Assembly: GCA_024695545.1 (NCBI GenBank) | Contig: JAILHZ010000081.1 | Location: forward strand, 1-6,017 | Reading direction: 5' to 3' | From: Clostridiales bacterium | GTDB lineage: Bacteria; Bacillota_A; Clostridia; Saccharofermentanales; Saccharofermentanaceae | Length of the DNA stretch: 6,017 nucleotides | Shown here: positions 1 to 5,905 of the stretch, piece by piece | Numbering within the stretch: position 1 is the first letter of the stretch | Layout: every line of letters begins with the position of its first letter | The notes under the pieces: model-generated | What the model was told of the DNA's origin: nothing | Database searches by the model: none | Seen by the model: the letters and a program-made list of their open reading frames with translations, nothing else | Position numbers and translations under genes: made by a program

Positions 1-1100
<1,100 letters not shown>

Positions 1101-1994
1101 TTATCCGAAGTAAGCGTAGAGGTCTGACATGCTGTCGAAGTCAGAAGCACTCCAAGCATTCTTCATGTCGAAGATCTTGTAGAACATCCAGTCGAAGAAC
1201 TTGAAGAGAAGGAGATACAGAGCTACGCAAACGATAGCGAAGAGTACTGCTTTTCCCTTAGAAACTGCGCCCGGATTCGCGTTCAGTGCGAAATCATAGA
1301 GCATGATTACAATGAAGTAAATGCCGATAGCCGCGATGATCGAGGAGATCGAGAAGAAATCCCCCTTCTTGTCGATGTTTGTGTAGATCTTTGTGTTGAG
1401 GAACTCAACGAGACGGCAAGCAAACATCAGAGCAAACGGCAGACCGATCAACGAGAGTGAGGACAGGAAGTCCATCTTCTTGATCTTGAATGCAGCTGTC
1501 ATGAGCATGATGATGACAACAAATGCAGCGATAGCGAAAATGTCTGTAAGCAGTGTGTAGAAGCCCCACTTAGCAGCCTTGGACTTATGGTCGATCAGTG
1601 CGAGGATGAACTCGAGGATCGCATAAGAACCTGCAAAGATGAGAGCCATGAGCCAGTACTTCTGAGTACCTCTGGAAGTAACTGCATCTACCGGGCTCTT
1701 GAAGAAGTCACCACAGAAACCACCGACGTTGAGGTCGAAGTTTGCCGGCTGCTTCGGAGCTACCGGAACTGCACCATACGGAGCCTGCGGATAACCCTGC
1801 TGCGGGTAACCCTGCTGCGGATAGGGCTGCTGTGCATACTGAGCGTTCGGATCATAAGCCTGCGGAGCCTGCTGAGGAGCCGCCGGAGCCTGCTGCGGAG
1901 CTACAGGAGCTGCACCGATCGGTGTGCCGCAGTTGGAGCAGACATTTGCACCGTCAGGAAGCTGTGTGCCGCATTTCGGACAGAAAAAAGACAT
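1101..1994 (-). CDS. Zinc-ribbon, YPQQG-repeat, Yip1-like membrane protein
   Basis: Complete 297-residue protein. ATG at 1994 has AGGAGG (2008-2003) 8 nt upstream, the same arrangement as its paralogue. Seen: zinc ribbon with C5, C8, C19, C22 (CPKC and CSNC pairs); an Ala/Pro/Gln linker (about 27-80) with a YPQQG repeat at 58-73; then a Yip1-like domain with about five membrane segments (roughly 113-133, 148-167, 178-198, 214-236, 247-272); and a short C-terminal tail rich in Asp, Ser and aromatic residues, ending DLYAYFG. The FFKSPVDAVTSR block at 97-108 just before the first segment and [16 protein letters not shown] at 167-182 are the best conserved with the left-edge protein. The gene has its own promoter and terminator. 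Similar proteins are annotated only as zinc-ribbon or YIP1 family proteins; I assign no function. Confidence 0.92.
   Translation of the reverse strand: MSFFCPKCGTQLPDGANVCSNCGTPIGAAPVAPQQAPAAPQQAPQAYDPNAQYAQQPYPQQGYPQQGYPQAPYGAVPVAPKQPANFDLNVGGFCGDFFKSPVDAVTSRGTQKYWLMALIFAGSYAILEFILALIDHKSKAAKWGFYTLLTDIFAIAAFVVIIMLMTAAFKIKKMDFLSSLSLIGLPFALMFACRLVEFLNTKIYTNIDKKGDFFSISSIIAAIGIYFIVIMLYDFALNANPGAVSKGKAVLFAIVCVALYLLLFKFFDWMFYKIFDMKNAWSASDFDSMSDLYAYFG
1776..1862 (-). repeat. In-frame YPQQG low-complexity repeat
   Basis: Encodes residues 45-73 of the second paralogue, with three consecutive YPQQG/YPQ units at 58-70. It is shorter than the array in the left-edge protein, so the linker has expanded or contracted since duplication. 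Confidence 0.75.
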
Positions 1995-2031
1995 AATACA
2001 TTCCTCCTATTTCATATATCTAAAACCCAGG

Positions 2032-2046
2032 ATGTTTATAAAACAT
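2032..2046. promoter_or_regulatory. Small palindrome over the -10 of the second zinc-ribbon gene
   Basis: ATGTTT-ATA-AAACAT has perfect six-base arms and is superimposed on the proposed -10. This is where a repressor operator would sit, but the site is short and AT-rich and may be coincidental. Confidence 0.3.
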
Positions 2047-2063
2047 ACTACAATCATTGTTAC
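2035..2063 (-). promoter_or_regulatory. Promoter of the second zinc-ribbon/Yip1-like gene
   Basis: GTAACA (2063-2058) and TATAAA (2040-2035) are separated by 17 nt, matching the housekeeping sigma consensus at 4/6 and 5/6. The inferred start near 2028 gives a leader of about 34 nt containing the AGGAGG. Confidence 0.55.
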
Positions 2064-2110
2064 ACTAAGTTTTTAAAAATGCAATAGAAACGGGAAATTC
2101 TATTTAGGGG

Positions 2111-2119
2111 GAAAAGCAC
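2111..2119 (-). repeat. GTGCTTTTC motif copy between the galactosidase and zinc-ribbon genes
   Basis: An exact copy of the recurrent 9-mer, reading toward the zinc-ribbon gene and 47 bases upstream of its proposed -35. Other exact copies are at 2922-2930, 3963-3971, 4768-4776 and 5691-5699. Confidence 0.6.
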
Positions 2120-2174
2120 TGTTGTCCGCGCCTATTTTGCGCATCTTGCGCTGGTTATTTCAAGTCGGAATCTG

Positions 2175-3821
2175 TCACTCGAGAAGGGAGATCTTTAACT
2201 TCTGCGGCTGCTTGAAAAGCTCGTATTCTACGATGAGGTGGTGGTCCTTGGTGTAGATGTCCTTGATCTCCGCCTGGCGCAGCTGGTGGATGGTGTTCCA
2301 CGCGACGGTGTCCTCGGCTTCGTAGGCGCTGAAGTCGTCCGAGGTAAGGATCATGCCGCGGGACATGCCCATGGTACGGCCGAGCAGGAAGCGCTTGTCC
2401 TTCGAGAAGAAGAACAGCGGGTTGCTGATCGGGAGGACATTCGTAAAGATCGAGAATGCTCTTCCGGCGAGCTGTCTGTGGTTGATCATGTCCATGAGCG
2501 CGCGGTAGGTCGAGTTCTGCTCGCGGCCGGACTGCGCGAGGGTCGGGAACCAGTCCGGAGACAGGTCGCAGCTGACCTGGCAGTAATCCATGACGCCGGC
2601 CGCGGCCATCAGCGGAACGCCGCATGCGATCGTGACGGAGTCGCCGACGCAGTCTTTCAGGAAATGAATGCAGTCATACATTTTCTCCGCGCGTGTCTGT
2701 GTGGTCGACGGGATCATGCAGGCCGCATAAAGGAAGTCGAATTTGAAAACCGAGACGCCCCAGTCATCGCGCATGGTCAGAAGTACGTTTTTCAGGTGAC
2801 GTCTGAACATCGGATTCGAGGTATCGAGGCAGTAGCAGGTGTTCCAGGAAGTGCAGGCCTTTACGTAGTTACCGTCCTTGTCCCGGAGCAGCCAGTCGTT
2901 GTGCTTCTTATAGATGCGCGAGTGCTTTTCACAGATAAAAGGCGCGATCCAGATTCCGGCCTTGAGTCCCGCGCTCTGGATCTTCTTCGTGATCGGATAG
3001 ATGCCGTGCGGGAAAGATGCCTTCTTCGGAGTAAGCCAGTCACCGAGTGCGTTTTCGTAGCCTTCGTCGATGCAGAAGATGTCGCACGGGAAACGCGATG
3101 CGTTGTCGCTGACGTCCTGAAGATCAGCGAGAAGCTTCTTCTCGGAGATGTCCTGCTGATGGCGGTACCAGGTGGTGTAACCGGTCATCGGCGGCGCGTC
3201 CGTCGAGGTGATATCGAGCGCCTTGAAGTAGCCGTCGAAGACTTCTGCCTCGCTGCCGATCAGGAAGATAATATCGAGTGCCGTAAACTTGGCGTCAAAA
3301 AGACGCGTCGAGAGTTCTTTTCGCACGGTAAGCGTGCCGGCCTTCGTGTCGATGTCGAAAAAAGTGAAGCCCTGCTGCTCGTTGAGCGAGCCGAAGAAGC
3401 GGAAGTCGGCCTTGTTGCGGATGTAGCCGTAGCTGACGCCGTGGAGCCAGCGGTTCTCCTTCGGGTACTTCGTGAACTCACGGTCGCCCGTGTTGTCCTT
3501 CTTCTTGTGACGGAGAAACTTCGCCATCTGCTCGGCCATCTCGTTTCTCGTGTCGATGCCGTACTCTTTGCAGACGGTCCAGGACTGGTATCCGTTCATG
3601 AAGATGTGGTCCTTCGGCTCGAAAGTGTAAGGGTAAACGACCTTCAGCTCGAGGATCTCCGTGGACTTCTCGGGCGTCAGGACGATGGTCAGACGGTCGT
3701 CGCCGATCTTCGTATCTGCGCGCAGGTGCGGATTGCCTTCTTTAGAAAGAAGGTCCAGCTCCAGACGTTCGTCGTTCTGTTGAAAAGCAACTGTCGCACT
3801 TGTCGGCTTCATGTATCGCAC
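2175..3821 (-). CDS. Alpha-galactosidase, glycoside hydrolase family 36
   Basis: A complete 548-residue enzyme, close in length to Thermotoga maritima GalA (about 550). It should hydrolyse terminal alpha-1,6-galactosyl residues of melibiose- or raffinose-type sugars with retention; alpha-N-acetylgalactosaminidase activity cannot be excluded. No signal peptide, so cytoplasmic. Seen: N-terminal beta-sandwich with NGYQSW (76-81), barrel from TGYTTWY (213-219), CIDEGYENALGDWL (250-263), AGIWIAPF (288-295), nucleophile D362 in KFDF, and acid/base D419 in QVSCDLSPDW. The 57-residue gap between them fits the family (D327 and D387 in T. maritima, from memory). A small C-terminal beta domain follows. 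The start is uncertain: GTG at 3821 has a weak AAGAGA about 9 nt upstream, while ATG at 3812 has no good site. No transporter or regulator gene is adjacent. No convincing terminator follows the stop. Confidence 0.93.
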   Translation of the reverse strand: MRYMKPTSATVAFQQNDERLELDLLSKEGNPHLRADTKIGDDRLTIVLTPEKSTEILELKVVYPYTFEPKDHIFMNGYQSWTVCKEYGIDTRNEMAEQMAKFLRHKKKDNTGDREFTKYPKENRWLHGVSYGYIRNKADFRFFGSLNEQQGFTFFDIDTKAGTLTVRKELSTRLFDAKFTALDIIFLIGSEAEVFDGYFKALDITSTDAPPMTGYTTWYRHQQDISEKKLLADLQDVSDNASRFPCDIFCIDEGYENALGDWLTPKKASFPHGIYPITKKIQSAGLKAGIWIAPFICEKHSRIYKKHNDWLLRDKDGNYVKACTSWNTCYCLDTSNPMFRRHLKNVLLTMRDDWGVSVFKFDFLYAACMIPSTTQTRAEKMYDCIHFLKDCVGDSVTIACGVPLMAAAGVMDYCQVSCDLSPDWFPTLAQSGREQNSTYRALMDMINHRQLAGRAFSIFTNVLPISNPLFFFSKDKRFLLGRTMGMSRGMILTSDDFSAYEAEDTVAWNTIHQLRQAEIKDIYTKDHHLIVEYELFKQPQKLKISLLE

Positions 3822-3846
3822 ACCCGGTTTCTCTTGATTAGTAAGT

Positions 3847-3875
3847 GCGGACCCGAAGCGCCTTTATCGGACCGC
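3847..3875 (-). other. Possible leader hairpin of the galactosidase mRNA
   Basis: On the minus strand GCGGTCC (3875-3869) can pair with GGTCCGC (3853-3847) apart from one central T-T mismatch, around a 15-base loop. It would begin about 10 nt after the inferred transcription start. The same bases also form a direct repeat of CGGACC at 3848 and 3868, so a protein-binding site is an alternative. Confidence 0.35.
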
Positions 3876-3890
3876 GATATTACTATAAAC

Positions 3891-3919
3891 AGTATATGTA
3901 GTTTTGCTGATTTTGCAAA
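3891..3919 (-). promoter_or_regulatory. Promoter of the alpha-galactosidase gene
   Basis: TTTGCA (3919-3914) and TATACT (3896-3891) lie 17 nt apart, matching the sigma-A consensus at 4/6 and 5/6. The start would be near 3884, a leader of about 63 nt. Its -35 lies inside a large palindrome, so regulation by a DNA-binding protein is plausible. Confidence 0.5.
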
Positions 3920-3941
3920 TCGTGCGCGCGATGTGCAAAAT
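3910..3941. promoter_or_regulatory. 32-base near-palindrome, candidate operator in the divergent region
   Basis: Fourteen of sixteen symmetric positions pair. The outer arms ATTTTGCA (3910-3917) and TGCAAAAT (3934-3941) are perfect; inside, ATCG and CGAT flank a GC-rich centre, with mismatches only at 3918/3933 and 3923/3928. It covers the galactosidase -35 and ends 10 bases before the trmB -35. An extra TTTTGC half-site at 3902-3907 repeats the left arm nine bases away. Confidence 0.55.
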
Positions 3942-3951
3942 AGAGAAAGTG

Positions 3952-3980
3952 TTCACAAAGAAGTGCTTTTCGAGTACAAT
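3952..3980 (+). promoter_or_regulatory. Promoter of trmB
   Basis: TTCACA (3952-3957) and TACAAT (3975-3980) have a 17-base spacer and each match consensus at 5/6. The inferred start near 3987 leaves a short leader carrying AAGGAG. The spacer contains the GTGCTTTTC motif. Confidence 0.7.
3963..3971 (+). repeat. GTGCTTTTC motif copy inside the trmB promoter spacer
   Basis: An exact 9-mer copy between the -35 and -10 of trmB, embedded in AAGTGCTTTTCGAG. A related AGTACTTTTCGA lies on the minus strand at 1010-999, ahead of the left-edge zinc-ribbon gene. Confidence 0.6.
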
Positions 3981-4003
3981 AGCGGGGAAAAAGGAGAATT
4001 GAA

Positions 4004-4717
4004 ATGGCCAGAATGCGTAAAAAGAAGAATCTCGTTTCACGGACCGAGGCGTGCGCGGAACACTTTTTCGAGGAGCCCAAGGACAACCGCGGAAAGTGGA
4101 GAGAAGCGTGCGGCATGCCTTCTGACTGCCGGATGTTCGTCGAGATCGGCTGCGGCAAAGGTTCGTTTTCCGAGCAGATGGCCAGGAAATATCCGGATGT
4201 GTGCTATGTCGCGATCGAGCGTGAGCCGTCGTGTTGCCTTCTCGCGATGGAAAAAGCACAGCGCGAGGGCCTGAAGAATCTTTTCTTTATCCGTGGTGAC
4301 GCACAGGGACTTCTCGAGTTTTTCGCCGAGGGCGAGGTCGACCGGATCTTCATTAATTTCTGCGACCCGTGGACGCGCCAGAATAAGCCGAAGCGCCGCC
4401 TTACCTACCGCGCGTTCCTCGACATGTACCGCCGGGTGATGGTGCCGGGCGGCGTGATCGAGTTTAAGACCGATAACGATCCGCTCTTCGACTTTACGCT
4501 CGAGGAGATGGAGGCCGCGGGCTGGGAGACGACCTGCGTGACGCGCGATCTTCACCACAGTGAATGGGACGCGGAGAATCTTAGGACAGAGTTTGAGACG
4601 AAGTACGCGGAGCAGGGCATCCCGATCAAGCGCGTCGTCGGTGTGATGAAAGAAAAGCCGGCGGAACCGGAAGCGACGGACGGCAAGTGCGCTGAGCCGA
4701 CGGACAGCGAGGAGTGA
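4004..4717 (+). CDS. trmB: tRNA (guanine-N7-)-methyltransferase TrmB
   Basis: A 237-residue S-adenosylmethionine-dependent enzyme that makes m7G, normally at position 46 of the tRNA variable loop; cytoplasmic. ATG at 4004 has AAGGAG (3991-3996) 7 nt upstream. Seen: SAM motif I FVEIGCGKGSF (45-55), acidic E72 ending the next strand, RGDA (97-100), INFCDPW (117-123), KRR (130-132), FKTDND (154-159), and RTEFETKYAEQGIPIKR (194-210). From memory, E. coli TrmB D144, R154, T217 and E220 correspond to D121, R131, T195 and E198 here, but the position of E. coli H151 is K128. A lysine-rich N-terminus (RMRKKK) could touch tRNA. The last 20 or so residues (from about 216) form a Lys/Glu/Pro-rich acidic tail beyond the usual end. 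It has its own promoter and is divergent from the galactosidase; no T-tract terminator was seen after it. Confidence 0.96.
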   Translation: MARMRKKKNLVSRTEACAEHFFEEPKDNRGKWREACGMPSDCRMFVEIGCGKGSFSEQMARKYPDVCYVAIEREPSCCLLAMEKAQREGLKNLFFIRGDAQGLLEFFAEGEVDRIFINFCDPWTRQNKPKRRLTYRAFLDMYRRVMVPGGVIEFKTDNDPLFDFTLEEMEAAGWETTCVTRDLHHSEWDAENLRTEFETKYAEQGIPIKRVVGVMKEKPAEPEATDGKCAEPTDSEE

Positions 4718-4732
4718 CCGTCGCCGGGACAA

Positions 4733-4776
4733 GTGCTTTTGCCGAAGAATGCGTTCCGGATGCTTGAGAAAAGCAC
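4733..4776. repeat. Inverted GTGCTTTT pair between trmB and the next gene
   Basis: GTGCTTTT (4733-4740) and AAAAGCAC (4769-4776) are perfect inverted arms 28 bases apart; the interval can fold further (CCGAA near 4742 with TTCCGG near 4755). There is no T-tract after it, so it is not a standard terminator. The right arm overlaps the -35 and spacer of the next promoter, making a paired operator plausible. Confidence 0.5.
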
Positions 4777-4793
4777 CGCCGCGGTTATATAAT
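4764..4793 (+). promoter_or_regulatory. Promoter of the coiled-coil/zinc-ribbon gene
   Basis: TTGAGA (4764-4769) and a perfect TATAAT (4788-4793) are separated by 18 bases. Transcription would start near 4800. The exact 9-mer GAAAAGCAC (4768-4776), reverse complement of GTGCTTTTC, overlaps the -35 and spacer. Confidence 0.75.
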
Positions 4794-4803
4794 AGATGCA
4801 TCC

Positions 4804-4820
4804 CGCGATGGATTATCGCG
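4804..4820 (+). other. Leader stem-loop near the transcription start
   Basis: CGCGAT and ATCGCG form a perfect six-pair stem around a five-base loop, starting a few bases after the inferred start. It does not cover the ribosome binding site, so a role in mRNA stability is more likely than translational block (inference). Confidence 0.5.
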
Positions 4821-4837
4821 CAGGCGTTTGAGGATTC

Positions 4838-4844
4838 GGGAGGA
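4838..4844 (+). promoter_or_regulatory. Ribosome binding site that fixes the start at 4852
   Basis: GGGAGGA stands 7 nt before ATG 4852. The in-frame TTG at 4828 lies upstream of this site and has no good site of its own, so ATG 4852 is preferred. Confidence 0.85.
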
Positions 4845-4851
4845 TGCAGGT

Positions 4852-5646
4852 ATGGCTTTATTTGATCAGAAGAAGAATCAGAATAACAATCCGGTTTCAA
4901 TGTACCAGCAAACGATTGCGGAAAGAGACCAGGAGATCAATTTCCTTTACGATGAGCTCGGAAAACTGTATTTCCGTCAGTACCGCGACCCGAGTGTCGA
5001 CGTTTCCCGTGACCTCGAGGTGCGCTGCGAGAAGATCGCGACGGGTTATTACGCGATCGAGAACTGCCGCCTGAGGATCCTTTACGATAAAGGATATAAG
5101 GAGTGCAAGAACTGCAAGAAGCCGAACCTTCTCGAGCATGCGTTCTGCTGTGCGTGCGGTTCGAAGTTCCCCGACACGAATGATATCAATGTGGTGACGG
5201 CGGTCGATCCTGATAATTTTGTGATCAATATTCCGAAGGTCACGCGTATTCCGTATGGTAATGAGAATCAGAATCCGGCACAGACCGTGCCTCCGATCGA
5301 TTCGATTCCGCAGACGGATTCTGCAGTTTCGGCTCCGGATTCTTCCGCACAGGGCGGCCCGACACTTCCGGATCCGCTGTCGCTGGGACATACCGTGCCG
5401 CCGACTGTCAATGCGGATGTTGTGAAAGAAGCCGCTTCCGACTCGATCTACAGCAATGCCGCGCAGACTGTTGACCTTGCAGGTGGAAGTGCGGATGCTG
5501 CGGCAGCTGTTCCTGTTACCGAAGTTGTGGCCAGCGGGGAAGATATCATTGACGCAGGCTCGCGCGCGGCAGAGGATCTTTCGGATCTCGCGGATGCCAA
5601 CGTGGTCGATCCGGCCGATGCGGGAATCGACCCGGCTGCGGATTGA
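4852..5646 (+). CDS. Zinc-ribbon protein with helical N-terminus and acidic low-complexity tail, function unknown
   Basis: A 264-residue protein with no signal peptide or membrane segment, so probably cytoplasmic. Seen: an Asn/Gln/Lys-rich start (5-14); a charged, likely helical region (about 16-77) with Glu/Leu/Tyr spacing that could form a coiled coil; a four-cysteine zinc ribbon CKNC-x10-CCAC (C85, C88, C99, C102); a short hydrophobic/proline stretch (about 110-135); and from about 136 to the end a Pro/Ser/Ala/Asp-rich tail with no Cys and almost no basic residues, likely disordered. Translation is set by GGGAGGA. It has its own strong promoter, 134 nt after trmB. I do not recognise the family. 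The ribbon suggests binding to nucleic acid or protein but is too generic to assign a role. It shares only the ribbon idea, not the membrane domain, with the two proteins at the left. Confidence 0.9.
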   Translation: MALFDQKKNQNNNPVSMYQQTIAERDQEINFLYDELGKLYFRQYRDPSVDVSRDLEVRCEKIATGYYAIENCRLRILYDKGYKECKNCKKPNLLEHAFCCACGSKFPDTNDINVVTAVDPDNFVINIPKVTRIPYGNENQNPAQTVPPIDSIPQTDSAVSAPDSSAQGGPTLPDPLSLGHTVPPTVNADVVKEAASDSIYSNAAQTVDLAGGSADAAAAVPVTEVVASGEDIIDAGSRAAEDLSDLADANVVDPADAGIDPAAD

Positions 5647-5682
5647 GCGTCATCATATCAAACAGAAAAAGGATAATGATGC

Positions 5683-5698
5683 AAGCACGGGTGCTTTT
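5683..5698 (+). terminator. Weak terminator-like hairpin after the zinc-ribbon gene
   Basis: AAGCA and TGCTT pair around CGGG, followed by TT then C. The stem is short and half of the T-run is inside it. It lies 37 nt after the stop and shares its right arm with a GTGCTTTTC motif, so its sequence may reflect that motif rather than termination. Confidence 0.3.
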
Positions 5699-5699
5699 C
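5691..5699 (+). repeat. GTGCTTTTC motif copy upstream of hpf
   Basis: An exact copy of the recurrent 9-mer, overlapping a possible -35 (TTTTCA at 5695). Confidence 0.55.
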
Positions 5700-5722
5700 A
5701 CGCAGAAAAAGTGTGATATTAT
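5695..5722 (+). promoter_or_regulatory. Tentative upstream promoter of hpf or of a short RNA
   Basis: TTTTCA (5695-5700), a 16-base spacer and TGA-TATTAT (extended -10, 5714-5722) would start transcription near 5729, just before a strong hairpin. The -35 is only a partial match. Confidence 0.3.
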
Positions 5723-5729
5723 TGAGACG

Positions 5730-5768
5730 AAAAAGAGGGCTCGGAAGATGTGATTTTCTTCCGAGCCC
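5730..5768 (-). terminator. Strong hairpin with T-tract on the minus strand
   Basis: GGGCTCGGAAGA (5737-5748) and TCTTCCGAGCCC (5757-5768) form a perfect 12-pair stem with an eight-base loop. The T-tract (TC then TTTTT, 5736-5730) follows it only on the minus strand; on the plus strand it is followed by CAACATTATTATTC. It therefore looks like a minus-strand terminator although both flanking genes are on the plus strand. It may still stop transcription after the zinc-ribbon gene, less efficiently. Confidence 0.6.
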
Positions 5769-5842
5769 CAACATTATTATTCTAGCATATTTTCCGAAAT
5801 CTTTCCGACACGTATGTTACCATTTTGTGAAGATTAGTTCGT

Positions 5843-5848
5843 TATAAT
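5843..5848 (+). promoter_or_regulatory. hpf: -10 element of the hpf promoter
   Basis: A perfect TATAAT that would start transcription near 5855. No good -35 stands at 16-18 bases (the closest sequence, TTGTGA at 5825, is only 12 bases away), so activation or an alternative sigma factor is possible. Confidence 0.55.
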
Positions 5849-5854
5849 GGACTT

Positions 5855-5875
5855 GTAGACAGAACAAGGGTCTAC
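5855..5875 (+). other. Stem-loop at the start of the hpf leader
   Basis: GTAGAC (5855-5860) and GTCTAC (5870-5875) form a perfect six-pair stem around nine bases, beginning at about the inferred first transcribed base. CTTGT (5852-5856) and ACAAG (5864-5868) offer a competing pairing. The ribosome binding site at 5890-5896 stays outside. Confidence 0.45.
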
Positions 5876-5905
5876 GAAATCGAACAATCGGAAGGATGTG
5901 ATTAT

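Noticed and set aside
1587..2087. An open frame on the plus strand opposite the second zinc-ribbon gene
   Set aside because: The Leu/Arg/Ser repeats are the antisense reading of the YPQQG and PQQ repeats; there is no ribosome binding site and it runs through the zinc-ribbon gene's promoter.
2139..2151. GCGCA/TGCGC hairpin after the galactosidase stop as a terminator
   Set aside because: The stem has only five pairs with a three-base loop and is followed by AAAATAGG on the minus strand, not a T-tract. Plus-strand context is no better.
2922..2930. The GTGCTTTTC copy inside the galactosidase gene as a functional site
   Set aside because: It encodes conserved-position residues Glu-Lys-His on the other strand (298-300) and is far from any promoter, so it is more easily explained as coding coincidence.
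2238..4274. A 678-codon open frame on the plus strand, antisense to the alpha-galactosidase
   Set aside because: It mirrors the GH36 gene and runs on through the divergent promoter region into trmB in another frame. The translation is Val/Arg/Asp-rich without domains, as expected from the reverse complement of GC-rich codons, and the GH36 reading has clear catalytic motifs.
4037..4900. A 287-codon open frame on the minus strand, antisense to trmB
   Set aside because: It overlaps trmB, the next promoter and the start of the following gene; its translation is Arg/His/Leu-rich without recognisable domains, while the opposite strand encodes an unmistakable TrmB.
5647..5905. A hidden small gene or tRNA in the gap before hpf
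   Set aside because: No frame with a ribosome binding site and coding character was found and no cloverleaf or CCA end is visible; the gap is filled by hairpins, a motif copy and promoter-like sequences.
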